The notes under the pieces are model-generated. The model was given only the letters and a program-made list of their open reading frames with translations. It was not told the DNA's origin and searched no databases. From contig NZ_CP115483.1 of assembly GCF_027627455.1 (NCBI RefSeq), positions 806,001 through 870,000 on the forward strand: DNA of 64,000 bases. Direction: 5' to 3'. Shown in pieces: positions 43,380 through 52,862 of the stretch (position 1 is the first letter of the stretch; the number at the start of each line of letters is the position of its first letter). The position numbers and the translations under genes were made by a program. This DNA is from Sphingobacterium sp. SYP-B4668. GTDB lineage: Bacteria; Bacteroidota; Bacteroidia; Sphingobacteriales; Sphingobacteriaceae.

Positions 43380-45059
43380 ATGAAATTTTATTTAAGACTA
43401 ATTTTATTCATTTTGCTACTGTTACCCGTGCTGGCTTCAGCCTCCAGTTTGCAGGATAGTATCGCAACTGACAGCTCAATTCTTTCGGATATGCCGTCGG
43501 ATCTAGAGTTCTCAGATGCGGCAACAGAAGAAGTTGAGGATACCGCCCTGGTGGAGCGGGATTCTGCTGCGGTAGCGGCAACTCCTAGATTGGGAGATGC
43601 TCCGAGTTCCGGAAGTGACTCCTTATGGGGGATTTTTATTGCAGGACTTCTAGGCGGATTTGCTGCTTTCCTAATGCCCTGTATATTTCCGATGGTACCA
43701 TTGACAGTCAGCTTCTTTACTAAAAAGGCCGGTAATAAAGCTCAAGCAGTAGGGCAGGCCCTATTGTATGGTCTCTTTATTATCGTCATCTATGTGGCCT
43801 TGGGCATGGTCGTTACGATTGTTTTTGGGTCAGATGCACTCAATGCCCTGTCTACCAATGGGATTTTTAACTTCTTTTTCTTCCTGCTCTTGGTGATATT
43901 TGCCGCTTCATTCTTTGGAGCGTTCGAAATTACATTGCCCAGCTCCTTTGTCAATAAGATTGATGCAAAGTCGGATAAAGGCGGATTGATAGGTCTATTT
44001 TTTATGTCTTTCAGCTTGGCGTTGGTTTCTTTTTCCTGTACTGGTCCCATTATCGGGACATTGCTGGTCGATGCGGCCGCTAAAGGAGATCGTTTGGGAC
44101 CTGCTATCGGAATGCTTGGTTTCTCCGTTGCATTGGCCATTCCATTCGCACTATTCGCCATGTTCCCATCTTTACTTAAATCAATGCCAAAATCAGGAGG
44201 CTGGTTGAATAGCGTCAAAGTAGTATTGGGATTCTTGGAGCTAGCGTTGGCTTTAAAATTCCTCTCCAACGTCGATTTGGCCTATCATTGGAACTGGTTA
44301 GATCGTGAGGTCTTTTTGTCGCTATGGATTGTGATATTTGGATTAATGGGACTATACTTAATCGGTAAAATAAAATTCTCCCATGATAGTGACCTGAAAT
44401 TTATGTCAGTACCCAGGACTATCATTGCCATAGTTGTATTTTCATTTGTAGTTTACATGGTTCCGGGTCTTTGGGGTGCACCTCTTAAGTCCATTTCGGC
44501 ATTTTTGCCGCCATCAGCTACGCAAGATTTCGACTTGACTACCGGTATATCTGCAAGTGGTGCTACAGTACATGATGGAAAAATAAAGAAGTATGCCGAA
44601 ATATTCCATGAACGTGGTACTCCAAAAGGATTTGATCCTTACTATGATTACGATCAAGGATTAGCAACAGCCAAAGAAGTCAACAAACCTGTCATCATTG
44701 ATTTCACTGGTTGGAATTGCGTCAATTGTAGGCAAATGGAAGCCAATGTGTGGACGGATCCACGTGTAGCCAAAATCCTGAAAGAACAATTTGTGATGGT
44801 TGAACTCTTTGTAGATGACAAAACCGAATTGGCTAAAAAGGAGCAATATGTTTCTACATTCAGCGGTAAGAAAATCAAGACCATCGGAGGTAAGAATAGC
44901 GATTTTCAGGCGGCGACATTCAATAGTAATTCGCAACCACTCTATGTCTTAGTAGATACCGACGGAACAGTACTAGTCCCCCCTAGTGGTGCCGATTACA
45001 ATGTGGAGAGCTATATCAAATTTTTGGAAAGCGGACTTATAAAGTTTAAAGAACAATAA
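43380..45059 (+). CDS. DsbD-like thiol:disulfide interchange protein
   Basis: A 559-residue protein: signal peptide (to about residue 21), an acidic low-complexity periplasmic stretch (about 22-75), eight membrane helices of the DsbD/CcdA domain (about 80-360) and a C-terminal thioredoxin domain. The two transmembrane cysteines are in FLMPCIFPMVPL and SFSCTGPIIGTLL. The thioredoxin site is WNCVNCRQME (C446, C449). Electrons from cytosolic thioredoxin are passed to periplasmic targets, useful for cytochrome c maturation and disulfide repair. The classical N-terminal alpha domain of E. coli DsbD is missing, as is common in Bacteroidota. It is followed by a strong terminator. Confidence 0.9.
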   Translation: MKFYLRLILFILLLLPVLASASSLQDSIATDSSILSDMPSDLEFSDAATEEVEDTALVERDSAAVAATPRLGDAPSSGSDSLWGIFIAGLLGGFAAFLMPCIFPMVPLTVSFFTKKAGNKAQAVGQALLYGLFIIVIYVALGMVVTIVFGSDALNALSTNGIFNFFFFLLLVIFAASFFGAFEITLPSSFVNKIDAKSDKGGLIGLFFMSFSLALVSFSCTGPIIGTLLVDAAAKGDRLGPAIGMLGFSVALAIPFALFAMFPSLLKSMPKSGGWLNSVKVVLGFLELALALKFLSNVDLAYHWNWLDREVFLSLWIVIFGLMGLYLIGKIKFSHDSDLKFMSVPRTIIAIVVFSFVVYMVPGLWGAPLKSISAFLPPSATQDFDLTTGISASGATVHDGKIKKYAEIFHERGTPKGFDPYYDYDQGLATAKEVNKPVIIDFTGWNCVNCRQMEANVWTDPRVAKILKEQFVMVELFVDDKTELAKKEQYVSTFSGKKIKTIGGKNSDFQAATFNSNSQPLYVLVDTDGTVLVPPSGADYNVESYIKFLESGLIKFKEQ

Positions 45060-45061
45060 TC

Positions 45062-45097
45062 ATAAAAAACCCCATTCAACCGAATGGGGTTTTTTAT
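45062..45097. terminator. Strong terminator after the dsbD-like gene
   Basis: A perfect 16-bp stem (ATAAAAAACCCCATTC against GAATGGGGTTTTTTAT) with the loop AACC starts two nucleotides after the stop codon. It would work in both directions. Confidence 0.95.
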
Positions 45098-45121
45098 AAA
45101 GTATGCGATTTTGAAAAAGCC

Positions 45122-45340
45122 CTATAATGGATAATCGTGGTTCAACATAAATGCCGATTCCAGTTTGATACTATCAGATGAATTCCCTACGAGTACTTTA
45201 AATTTCCCCTTTTCTACTTTCCAATTTTTGTGAGTATCGAATAGTTTCAAATCTTCTTGAGTAAGCTGCTCATGAAACTTGATTTGTATATTAAGGTAGT
45301 TTTTTGCTTCAATTTTTTTCGCAAATTTCGAAGGTCTATT
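45122..45340 (-). pseudogene. Remnant of a GH3 beta-glucosidase (C-terminal Fn3-like domain)
   Basis: The minus strand encodes KFAKKIEAKNYLNIQIKFHE, LTQEDLKLFDTHKNWKVEKG and KFKVLVGNSSDSIKLESAF. This lines up without gaps with the fibronectin III-like domain at the end of GH3 beta-glucosidases (pattern L-x-x-x-D-L-x-x-x-D ... W-x-V-x-x-G-x-F-x-V-x-V-G-x-S-S). The catalytic domains are absent. The open frame reaches upstream only into the stem of the SusD terminator, where a GTG could formally start it at 45373. It is best seen as the stump left by a deletion at the end of the SusC/SusD operon. Confidence 0.7.
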
Positions 45341-45354
45341 CTCCCTGTTAAATA

Positions 45355-45394
45355 ATAAGCGAGGTAACACCACCTAGGGTGATACCTCGCTTAT
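45355..45394 (-). terminator. Terminator of the first SusC/SusD operon
   Basis: ATAAGCGAGGTA (45355-45366) pairs with TACCTCGCTTAT (45383-45394), and CACC pairs with GGTG inside it. On the minus strand it is followed by TTATTATTTAA-like sequence. It lies 20 nt after the SusD stop and before the GH3 remnant. Confidence 0.85.
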
Positions 45395-45414
45395 CATTAG
45401 CTAACCGATTAGAT

Positions 45415-47094
45415 TTACCAACCTGGATTTTGGGTTAAGTTGGGGTTTCGGTCTATCTGTGGTTGAGGAACAGGCCATAAGTAATTCTTAGGATCTTCAA
45501 ATCTTCTATTCCATTGTACAACAAGGTAGCCTTCTTCATTCTTGCGGAAAGTACTACTACTCAATTGCGGAAACCAATCGGCTCTCACTCCTTCTATTTC
45601 CTTGCCTAGTCGCTCGCCTTCTTTCCAACGTCTAACATCAAAATAACGATGACCTTCCATGACGAGTTCAATCCGACGTTCACGTCGAATTTCCGTTCTA
45701 GTGTCCATCCCATGTTGTGCTAGAAATCCTAAATCCATAGGTTTCATTCCAACCCTATTTCTAAGTAGATTGATGGAAATATCCAAGTCTGCCTGTGTAA
45801 GTTTACCTTGTTCAAATCTGGCTTCGGCATAGGTCAATAGTACCTCCGCAAAACGTATATGGTGTATATCATTGTCGTCGCGATTATAATTCGGAATAGC
45901 AGTCGGTTCAGCGTACTTTTTGTAGTAGTAACCGGTAGTAGTCACTGAACCGCGACCATCTTGACTAAACTTAGGTGTCATAAACACAGACGGATCTGGA
46001 TTGGATGCCGTTGGTCTACCGTCATACCGTCCTCCCCAAGTATCTCCAGGGACGAGTATTGTTTGCTTTAGCCGTGGATCCCTATTTTCGAAAATGTCAG
46101 TATAGGTATCGTCTTTGTATAGTGGTGATTTGTCAATAGGAAGCCCATCAGCACATAAATACGATTCGACTAAAGAACGCGTAGGGACAAATCGAGCAAA
46201 CTGATCTGGGACTTGAATTTCTCTACTTAAGTTGTGCATAATAACATCCGCTTTATGCATCCTAGCAAATAGCGTTTCTTTATTTTTTCCTTCTGCCAAT
46301 TTACCTTTACGTGTAAACAATTCTTGGTAGGAGGTCTTAGGGTCCCCGTTACTATAGAGCTGATAAATCCCTAAATCCATAACTGCTTTAGCTGCAAGTT
46401 CGGCTACCTCGTAGCGACCATAAGCTAGTGCTATACGGGCTTTAAGTGCGAGTGCGGTACCTTTACTCACCCGTCCTAGATTTTTTCCACTGGGGATCTC
46501 CTTAGGTAATACAGCCGCAGCATCGTCTAGTTCTTTTAAAAGAAAATCTACAACTTCCTTTTGTGGGGTACGTGTTCCGTATACTTCTTCATCTGAAGGG
46601 TTGAGTGTCTTGGTAATGAGTGGTACGTCCCCATAGAATGAGGTAAGAAAACTATAACCCAACGCTCTAATGGTGCGGACTTCAGCAGCTAATCGTTCAA
46701 CCGCACCAGGATCGCTTTCAGTAGCTTGTTTATAATTCTCCAGGAAAGCATTGCACTCCCGGATGTCCCGAAACATATTTCTCCACTCGGCGTCAACCGT
46801 TGGTTGTGTAACCGGAAATACCCCAGATCCGATATCTTTGTATTCTGTGGTTGTAGGCCACATGGTATTTTCGGCTAGATTCTCCATATCGACAAAGTTT
46901 TTAGCCTTGACGCGGGAATAGATTCCTGTGACGGCCATTTCCAACTGCTCTTGTGTCTTCCAGAATGTTTGATCTACAATCTCATCTTGAGGCAATCTAT
47001 CCAAAAAATCACTACATGAAGCGTGTAATATGCTAGAACTGATTATCAACAGTGCCAGATTGACTCTATATCTCTTATTTCTTAAAATATTCAT
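45415..47094 (-). CDS. SusD/RagB family outer-membrane lipoprotein
   Basis: A 559-residue surface lipoprotein: lipobox LHASC (C27) behind a short hydrophobic signal, then the TPR-like helical SusD fold (SFWKTQEQLEMAVTGIYSRV-type N-terminal block written here as TFWKTQEQLEMAVTGIYSRV) and the C-terminal IRRERRIELVMEGHRYFDVRR motif, diagnostic of SusD/RagB. It ends with the family-typical LWPVPQPQIDRNPNLTQNPG. It caps the SusC barrel and binds glycan. It follows SusC after 10 nt in the operon sigma-FecR-SusC-SusD. Confidence 0.93.
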   Translation of the reverse strand: MNILRNKRYRVNLALLIISSSILHASCSDFLDRLPQDEIVDQTFWKTQEQLEMAVTGIYSRVKAKNFVDMENLAENTMWPTTTEYKDIGSGVFPVTQPTVDAEWRNMFRDIRECNAFLENYKQATESDPGAVERLAAEVRTIRALGYSFLTSFYGDVPLITKTLNPSDEEVYGTRTPQKEVVDFLLKELDDAAAVLPKEIPSGKNLGRVSKGTALALKARIALAYGRYEVAELAAKAVMDLGIYQLYSNGDPKTSYQELFTRKGKLAEGKNKETLFARMHKADVIMHNLSREIQVPDQFARFVPTRSLVESYLCADGLPIDKSPLYKDDTYTDIFENRDPRLKQTILVPGDTWGGRYDGRPTASNPDPSVFMTPKFSQDGRGSVTTTGYYYKKYAEPTAIPNYNRDDNDIHHIRFAEVLLTYAEARFEQGKLTQADLDISINLLRNRVGMKPMDLGFLAQHGMDTRTEIRRERRIELVMEGHRYFDVRRWKEGERLGKEIEGVRADWFPQLSSSTFRKNEEGYLVVQWNRRFEDPKNYLWPVPQPQIDRNPNLTQNPGW

Positions 47095-47104
47095 GATTAT
47101 TTTA

Positions 47105-50100
47105 CTACTTTAAATTCACATTTAAACCGAAAACAAAGGTCTTCACCTGAGGATAATATCCTCCTGTATTGCCTACAGGTACCTCTGGGTCGTAGCCGTA
47201 ATAGAAATCCGTCTTCGTGAACAAATTATCTGCAGAAAAGTATAGCCTCAGCTTGCTTATACGCATTTTCTCAATTATACTATTCGGAATAGTATAGCCT
47301 ATTTGGATGTTTTTTAAACGAAGGTAGGATGCATCTTCAATCCACTTGGATGACAAACGTGTATTGTGGGTACGCATGTATACCAACCTTGGATATGAGG
47401 CATCGGTATTCTCCGGTGTCCAACGATCTAGATGTACCTTCTGTGGCATGGCACTATTATCTATAAAAGCATGTCTCGCCGCACCGCCCAAATATCCGTC
47501 TGCCTTGCCGACACCTTGGATAAAGAAACTAAAATCTACGTTCTTGTATGCCATTTCACCCCTAAAACCATAGGTGTATCTCGGAATGTCACTGCCCAAG
47601 ATATGTCTATCTTTGGCTACTGTAATTTCTTTATCATTCGGATTGCTAGGTTGATAAATGAGGTCACCCGGCCCTACGAGATCTCCCTTTTGGAAGGGAA
47701 ATTTGGCAACATAGTTTCCATTTACCACCTCAAAATCCTCTATTTGTGCTATTCGATCGGCCTTGAATCCATAGAAGGCATCCAGCGGTTGACCGAGTAA
47801 TCTGACTCTATCACCAAGGTTTTGGGCATAATTATCAAGCTTTGTAATTTTATTCCTAACATCTGAAAGGTTAAAATTGGCTCGGTATTTAAAATCGCCT
47901 AACTGATCTTGATATCCTACTACGATTTCCCAACCTTTATTTTGTACTTCTCCCGAATTTTGAGACGGATAATTCGTGCCAACACCGATCACATCCGGCA
48001 AAGGTGGGTTTAGCAGTATATTTTTGGTGTTATTGACAAAGTACTCCGCTGTAACCTCTAATTTGTTGGAAAGGAAGCTTAGATCTAGACCGATATTGGT
48101 CTTTTCAGATGATTCCCAGGTAAGCAGTTGATTCGGGATAAAGCTTTGTCTGAAACCTACCTGCCCTTCATTACCGATGGGATTATTTCCTGTCACTTGT
48201 ACAGATTCTAATGTAGCCATGTATGGGAAGTCTCGCCCAACCTTATCATTTCCCTGTGTTCCGTAGGAGAATCTAACTTTACCACGATTCCAAAATCCCT
48301 TTAGATCCTCAAAAAATCGCTCTTCACTGAACACCCATCCGGCAGACACTGCTCCAAACCAGTTCCACCTTACATCAGGATGAAATCTAGAAGAACCGTC
48401 ATAACGGAAATTTCCTTCTAATAAATACTTGTTGTCAAAGTCGTAATTAACGCGACCGAAGAATGACATGAGCGCATTTTGGGAACTGGAACTACTATTG
48501 AGTTGATTCTCGGTTCCGATAGCCAATGATGGTAAACCTTGGACAGGCAAATTTTGTCTCGAGGCCCAAAAATCATTACCTACACGCTCTTCCAGTGAAT
48601 AGCCTAGTAATCCTGTAATGTTGTGGAGTTCTTTAATAGAGGTATTATAATGTGCAGTACCAATAAAAGTTTGATAACGAGCAGAATAGTGATCCATCTT
48701 GACGTTATTTGGATTGTTGGTCTGATAAATAAGCTTATTATCATCTGGACTGTAGTATTTAATCGTTTCGTAGAAATTCGTCCTTTTGGAATTATACCTA
48801 ACAAGTCCGTATTGCCCCTTGATATCCAATCCTTTCATTAGGTTGACTGTAGCACTTACATTAGCGGTGATTTCTTGGGAAGTAAAACTATTCGTACCAC
48901 CATCTTGTGCTATTGCCACTGGATTACTTTGTCCTCCGTGGTATCCCCAGCTTCCATTTGTAAATCGGACTGGGACAAGAGGTCTGATCGTTGTCGCTGC
49001 GGATAATGGGCCTGTTCCAGAAGCCGAACCATTGACCCCTCTATCTACATATCCTAGATTGCCTTCTATCTTAATCCTGTCCAGCACTTCACTATTGATA
49101 CGCAATCTCGCATTGTGTCGATTGGCTTTAAAATTGTCACCGACTACTAGTCCACCTTCACCTAAGTATCCATAGGATGCGTAATAACTTGACTTTTCTC
49201 CGCCACCTTGCATACTGAAATTATGACTCTGTTGAGCTGCATTTTTACGATATACCTCATCTATCCAATTGGTATTGGCAAAGTAGTTTGGGTCGCTACC
49301 ATCGGCGGCAATTTTGATTTGTTCTTCGGAATACGTTGGGTTTTGACCTGCATTTATATTTGCTTCATTTTGAAGCTTCATATAATCAATAGACCCTACA
49401 AGCTCTGGTAGCGCAGTAGGCGTTTGTAATCCGTAGTAACTGTTGAGGTTGATTACTGGTGTGCCCGATTTTCCTGTTTTGGTGGTCACTACAATAACTC
49501 CATTAGCCCCTCTGACGCCATAGATCGAAGAAGATGCTGCATCCTTCAATACGGATATACTTTCGATATCATCTGGATTCAGGATGTTCAAATCGCCCCC
49601 CGGAATTCCATCGATCACTATCAACGGATTGGCATCGCCCCAAGTGCCTACACCTCTAATCCTTATTTGAGGCGCTTGACTTCCAGGCGCTGTATTCAGA
49701 TTCCTAATGGTCAGGCCTGGCATCTGTCCTTGAAGACCTCTTCCAATGTTGGTGATTGGCCGACTTTCTAAGTCTTTGCCAGAGATACTGCTTACTGCAC
49801 CTGTCAAATTTATTTTCTTCTGTGTGCCATATCCCACTACCACAACCTCTTCTAGATTATCGTTCTGAAGGACCAATATCACATTGGCAGTGGTGGAGTT
49901 GTGAAGTTTTACCTGTTGAGGGATATACGAAATGTGCTTGAAAATCAACGTTTCATTGGGCTGATTCACCATTAGGGAGTATTTGCCGTCAGCGCCCGTG
50001 ACGGCTCCAATACTCTTGTCTTTAACAGTGACCGTCACACCGTCTATGGGCTCATTTCTTTCATTTCGGACTATTCCACTGATTTCGATATTTTGCTGGA

Positions 50101-50470
50101 TATTTGCTTCGGAGTCTAGCTTCTTCAACACGATGTAATTGTCAACGAGTTTATAGCTTATATTTTTGTCCTTAAATACTCTGTCCAAGCCTTCGGTCAA
50201 TGGAACGTTTTTTAAATGAACACCCTCTATTTCGAATCCTGTGAGTTCCGATTTATCGTAAACAAAGAAGTAGGGAATCTGTCGCTCGATAGTTCCTAAA
50301 AGATCGTTGACACTCATTTTGTTCCCTGACAACGAAATCCGCTGTCCAAAGCTCTCCGCTTTTACAGCGCTAAGGGATAAAATAAGTATTGCTACTGAAA
50401 ACTTCATAAATAACAGAACTTTGTAAAGTTTATAACGATAGCTTGCATAAACTTTCTGATTAAAATGCAT
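47105..50470 (-). CDS. SusC/RagA TonB-dependent transporter with STN signalling domain
   Basis: An 1121-residue outer-membrane transporter. The start is placed at ATG 50470 (MHFNQKVYASYRYKLYKVLL), since the frame further upstream looks unnatural. After the signal sequence comes an STN (secretin/TonB N-terminal) domain (ISLSGNKMSVNDLLGTIERQ, to about residue 115), a carboxypeptidase-like domain (ISGIVRNERNEPIDGVTVTV), the TonB box area with VVVGYGTQKK, the plug and the 22-strand barrel. The STN domain is the hallmark of transporters that signal to a FecR anti-sigma factor, and exactly that pair (FecR and ECF sigma) lies upstream. A 160-nt gap separates FecR from this gene. Confidence 0.93.
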   Translation of the reverse strand: MHFNQKVYASYRYKLYKVLLFMKFSVAILILSLSAVKAESFGQRISLSGNKMSVNDLLGTIERQIPYFFVYDKSELTGFEIEGVHLKNVPLTEGLDRVFKDKNISYKLVDNYIVLKKLDSEANIQQNIEISGIVRNERNEPIDGVTVTVKDKSIGAVTGADGKYSLMVNQPNETLIFKHISYIPQQVKLHNSTTANVILVLQNDNLEEVVVVGYGTQKKINLTGAVSSISGKDLESRPITNIGRGLQGQMPGLTIRNLNTAPGSQAPQIRIRGVGTWGDANPLIVIDGIPGGDLNILNPDDIESISVLKDAASSSIYGVRGANGVIVVTTKTGKSGTPVINLNSYYGLQTPTALPELVGSIDYMKLQNEANINAGQNPTYSEEQIKIAADGSDPNYFANTNWIDEVYRKNAAQQSHNFSMQGGGEKSSYYASYGYLGEGGLVVGDNFKANRHNARLRINSEVLDRIKIEGNLGYVDRGVNGSASGTGPLSAATTIRPLVPVRFTNGSWGYHGGQSNPVAIAQDGGTNSFTSQEITANVSATVNLMKGLDIKGQYGLVRYNSKRTNFYETIKYYSPDDNKLIYQTNNPNNVKMDHYSARYQTFIGTAHYNTSIKELHNITGLLGYSLEERVGNDFWASRQNLPVQGLPSLAIGTENQLNSSSSSQNALMSFFGRVNYDFDNKYLLEGNFRYDGSSRFHPDVRWNWFGAVSAGWVFSEERFFEDLKGFWNRGKVRFSYGTQGNDKVGRDFPYMATLESVQVTGNNPIGNEGQVGFRQSFIPNQLLTWESSEKTNIGLDLSFLSNKLEVTAEYFVNNTKNILLNPPLPDVIGVGTNYPSQNSGEVQNKGWEIVVGYQDQLGDFKYRANFNLSDVRNKITKLDNYAQNLGDRVRLLGQPLDAFYGFKADRIAQIEDFEVVNGNYVAKFPFQKGDLVGPGDLIYQPSNPNDKEITVAKDRHILGSDIPRYTYGFRGEMAYKNVDFSFFIQGVGKADGYLGGAARHAFIDNSAMPQKVHLDRWTPENTDASYPRLVYMRTHNTRLSSKWIEDASYLRLKNIQIGYTIPNSIIEKMRISKLRLYFSADNLFTKTDFYYGYDPEVPVGNTGGYYPQVKTFVFGLNVNLK

Positions 50471-50629
50471 AATTTTAAGTCGGTTTAGTTTTTTAAATAA
50501 TTTGATTGATACTTGAATTGTTAAAGTCGCTAAGCTACTATCAGGGAGCGTTGGCGCGCTTCCTGATTTCATCACATATGGACTTTGTCTAGTTTCTCTT
50601 AGTTTTTTTCATTCATAGGCTTCATCCTT

Positions 50630-51853
50630 TTAATTGTTGTCTGTCATAATTAGTTTGCCATTTTTCTGTTGATAGTGTACGCCGGAAAAGCTTAACATCT
50701 CGAGTACCTTTGATAATTTCACGTCTCTGGATATTTTTCCAGTCAGGCGTTTTTCACGGATGCTCTCTTTAGATTCGATATCAATGTTATACCACCGTGA
50801 TATTTGATTCATAATAGTATGGATGTCAGTATCATCAAAATTGAAATATCCGTCCTTCCACGAAAATTCTTGATTGATATTCTTTTTGTATTGAATCTGT
50901 ATTGGGCCGTTGCTTTCAATGGTTGCCAATTGATTTGGCTTCATTATCGCAGCGTTGTTGTTGGTTGACACCCGGACGCTTCCTTCTAGCAAGGCGGTTA
51001 CTGTAGAATTCTCGTCGTCATATGCCTTGACATTAAATTTGGTGCCAAGGACCTCAATTTCGTTAATTCGATTTTTAACGATAAATGGTTCTTTATGATT
51101 TTTAACGACTTCAAAGTAGGCTTCTCCCGATAGCTCCACTACACGATTGGCCTTATTAAAATTAGAAGGAAAGTGAATGGTGGAAGCTGCATTAAGCCAG
51201 ACCCGACTGCCATCAGGTAACACAAAATTGATTTGACCTCCTCTTGGTGTCTGGATGCTGTGCGTCTCCACGGGACCTTGGGCCGCTTTGCCCCGATACT
51301 GGATTTCTCCCGTTTCTAGACGCACGATTTCGAAATTCTCCCCCTTCTTTAATACTCCGGGCTGCGTGCCTGTCAAGCTTACCTTTTCTCCATTATCGAG
51401 CGTGAATATCGCCTCTTCTTTACCAGGGTCGCGATCATTCCTTACCTCTTCGACTATCTCTGGAGCGCTCATATTATCAACACCTTTGTGCTTAAAAAAA
51501 ACTGACCAATACCACCACCCGCCTAAGACCATGAGTAGGCAAGCGGCTGAAATGGAGTAGCTGACAAAGCGGAGTGAGAGATGATTTTTGGAGTGGTTAT
51601 GTGGAGTTTCCTTCGCGGATTCTTCTTTATTTAGGATTTTGGATAATATATTGGCTGTACTATCAGCGGTAAAGTAGTCTGGTAGATTGGCCGACTCTGA
51701 TTCTTGGTCCCAAATAGCAGTAAAAGCCTTGTTTAAGTCACTTTCGGATACCGAATTTATTAATTGACTAAGTATGATAAGTTCCTCCTCTGAAATTGTC
51801 TCTTCAACATATTTCGATAGATAAAAACTCAATTCTTCTAATCTAGTGTTCAT
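50630..51853 (-). CDS. FecR-family anti-sigma factor / sensor
   Basis: A 407-residue single-pass protein: cytoplasmic sigma-binding N-terminus (about 1-95), a transmembrane helix (about 97-120, SYSISAACLLMVLGGWWYWS), the periplasmic FecR domain (HSIQTPRGGQINFVLPDGSR and WLNAASTIHFPSNF) and the C-terminal DUF4974/STN-like part (FNFDDTDIHTIMNQISRWYN). It transmits the signal from the STN-bearing SusC to the ECF sigma factor encoded 58 nt upstream. This layout is typical of Bacteroidota carbohydrate and glycoprotein utilisation loci. Confidence 0.93.
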   Translation of the reverse strand: MNTRLEELSFYLSKYVEETISEEELIILSQLINSVSESDLNKAFTAIWDQESESANLPDYFTADSTANILSKILNKEESAKETPHNHSKNHLSLRFVSYSISAACLLMVLGGWWYWSVFFKHKGVDNMSAPEIVEEVRNDRDPGKEEAIFTLDNGEKVSLTGTQPGVLKKGENFEIVRLETGEIQYRGKAAQGPVETHSIQTPRGGQINFVLPDGSRVWLNAASTIHFPSNFNKANRVVELSGEAYFEVVKNHKEPFIVKNRINEIEVLGTKFNVKAYDDENSTVTALLEGSVRVSTNNNAAIMKPNQLATIESNGPIQIQYKKNINQEFSWKDGYFNFDDTDIHTIMNQISRWYNIDIESKESIREKRLTGKISRDVKLSKVLEMLSFSGVHYQQKNGKLIMTDNN

Positions 51854-51911
51854 TTATGAATTTTGACTGCTTCTAATATAGGAAGACAATAAAATTCGAA
51901 AAAGGGGGGTA

Positions 51912-52508
51912 TTAGGCTCGTAAAAAAAGTAAAATAAATAAAAATGTGAAGTCTTTATTTTTTTGTAGATAGGATACTATGGAAGCATTGGCCAACTGGA
52001 GGTACTTCTTTACCGTTTCTTTCGAAATCTGTAGTTCTTCAGCAATCTCAACGTATTTTTTGCGTCCGCTTCGGCTTAATAGATAGACTTTCTTTTGTTG
52101 GGGTGGAAGGTTGTCAATTGCGCGGTCCAGTAGCTGATAGTAAGCAGATTCGTCTATCTCTTGGACTTGGTTTCTTATTTGGGTTTCTTCGGATCTGAGC
52201 CATTCGATTCGTTCGGTTTCTACCCTGATATTCTTTTTTAGTGTATTCAGCGATGTGTTTTTTGCCAGTACAAACAAGTAGCTGCGAATGTTTTCAACTT
52301 TTGCCAGTATATCTCTTTTTAACCACAGCTTCACAAAGACTTCCTGCACCAGCTCCTCCGTTTGTTCGCGGTTTTTGATGAATTTTCCAATAGTTCTTCC
52401 AAGCTCTTGATGATGAAGCATGTAAAATGCTGTAAATGCATCCCGATTCCCAATAGAAATTTGATACAGAAATTCTTGTTCGGTATATACTTTGGTATTT
52501 AGTAGCAT
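51912..52508 (-). CDS. ECF-type RNA polymerase sigma factor
   Basis: A 198-residue ECF sigma factor with region 2 (AFTAFYMLHHQELGRTIGKF, then TEELVQEVFVKLWLKRD) and region 4 (LDRAIDNLPPQQKKVYLLSR, YVEIAEELQISKETVKKYL). The start is set at ATG 52508, behind GAGGAT at SD distance. A TTG at 52538 would lie inside the predicted -7 box. It heads the operon sigma-FecR-SusC-SusD and probably activates it in response to substrate transport. The C-terminal hydrophobic tail (FTFLFILLFLRA) is unusual and may be a membrane or anti-sigma contact. Confidence 0.92.
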   Translation of the reverse strand: MLLNTKVYTEQEFLYQISIGNRDAFTAFYMLHHQELGRTIGKFIKNREQTEELVQEVFVKLWLKRDILAKVENIRSYLFVLAKNTSLNTLKKNIRVETERIEWLRSEETQIRNQVQEIDESAYYQLLDRAIDNLPPQQKKVYLLSRSGRKKYVEIAEELQISKETVKKYLQLANASIVSYLQKNKDFTFLFILLFLRA

Positions 52509-52535
52509 AATATCCTCGGCATCCTTTGAAAAGGA

Positions 52536-52543
52536 CAAATGTA
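52536..52543 (-). promoter_or_regulatory. -7 box for the sigma factor gene
   Basis: The minus strand reads TACATTTG, an exact TAnnTTTG match 28 nt upstream of the chosen ATG. No TTTG -33 box is obvious. Confidence 0.45.
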
Positions 52544-52862
52544 GGGCTAATTTATTAGATGGAATATTAATATTATATTAAAATATGATTAAGCACTCCT
52601 GCATGTCGAAGTTTAAGTGCCTAGCTAGTAAAGATATAAAAATTATTTTTATGTCGCTTATTCACACTCAACGCGTGTACTTCTTTTTGTTAACTGCAAA
52701 GGTCTATTTTTTGGGCTTTTTTTTGTTTCGGTATATGCCGCTGGTAGATGATAAGCTAGTGGTACCGGATTGTCCTATTTTAACATCTTAGTGTGTCTAT
52801 AGTAATTAGTTGCGTATTATAATCCATTAGCAATGACCTTTTAGGAACCAATAGTGTTGAAA
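52544..52862. other. Intergenic region left of the 21-bp array
   Basis: About 320 nt of AT-rich sequence with several poly-T tracts. A short plus-strand frame (52585-52791) has no ribosome-binding site or protein-like composition. No feature is supported. Confidence 0.5.

Noticed and set aside
50471..50575. Longer N-terminus of the STN-type SusC
   Set aside because: The extra 35 residues are not signal-like and lie in front of a normal start MHFNQKVY; the ATG at 50470 is preferred.
52585..52791. 68-codon plus-strand ORF
   Set aside because: Composition follows AT-rich intergenic DNA, no ribosome-binding site, no recognisable domain.
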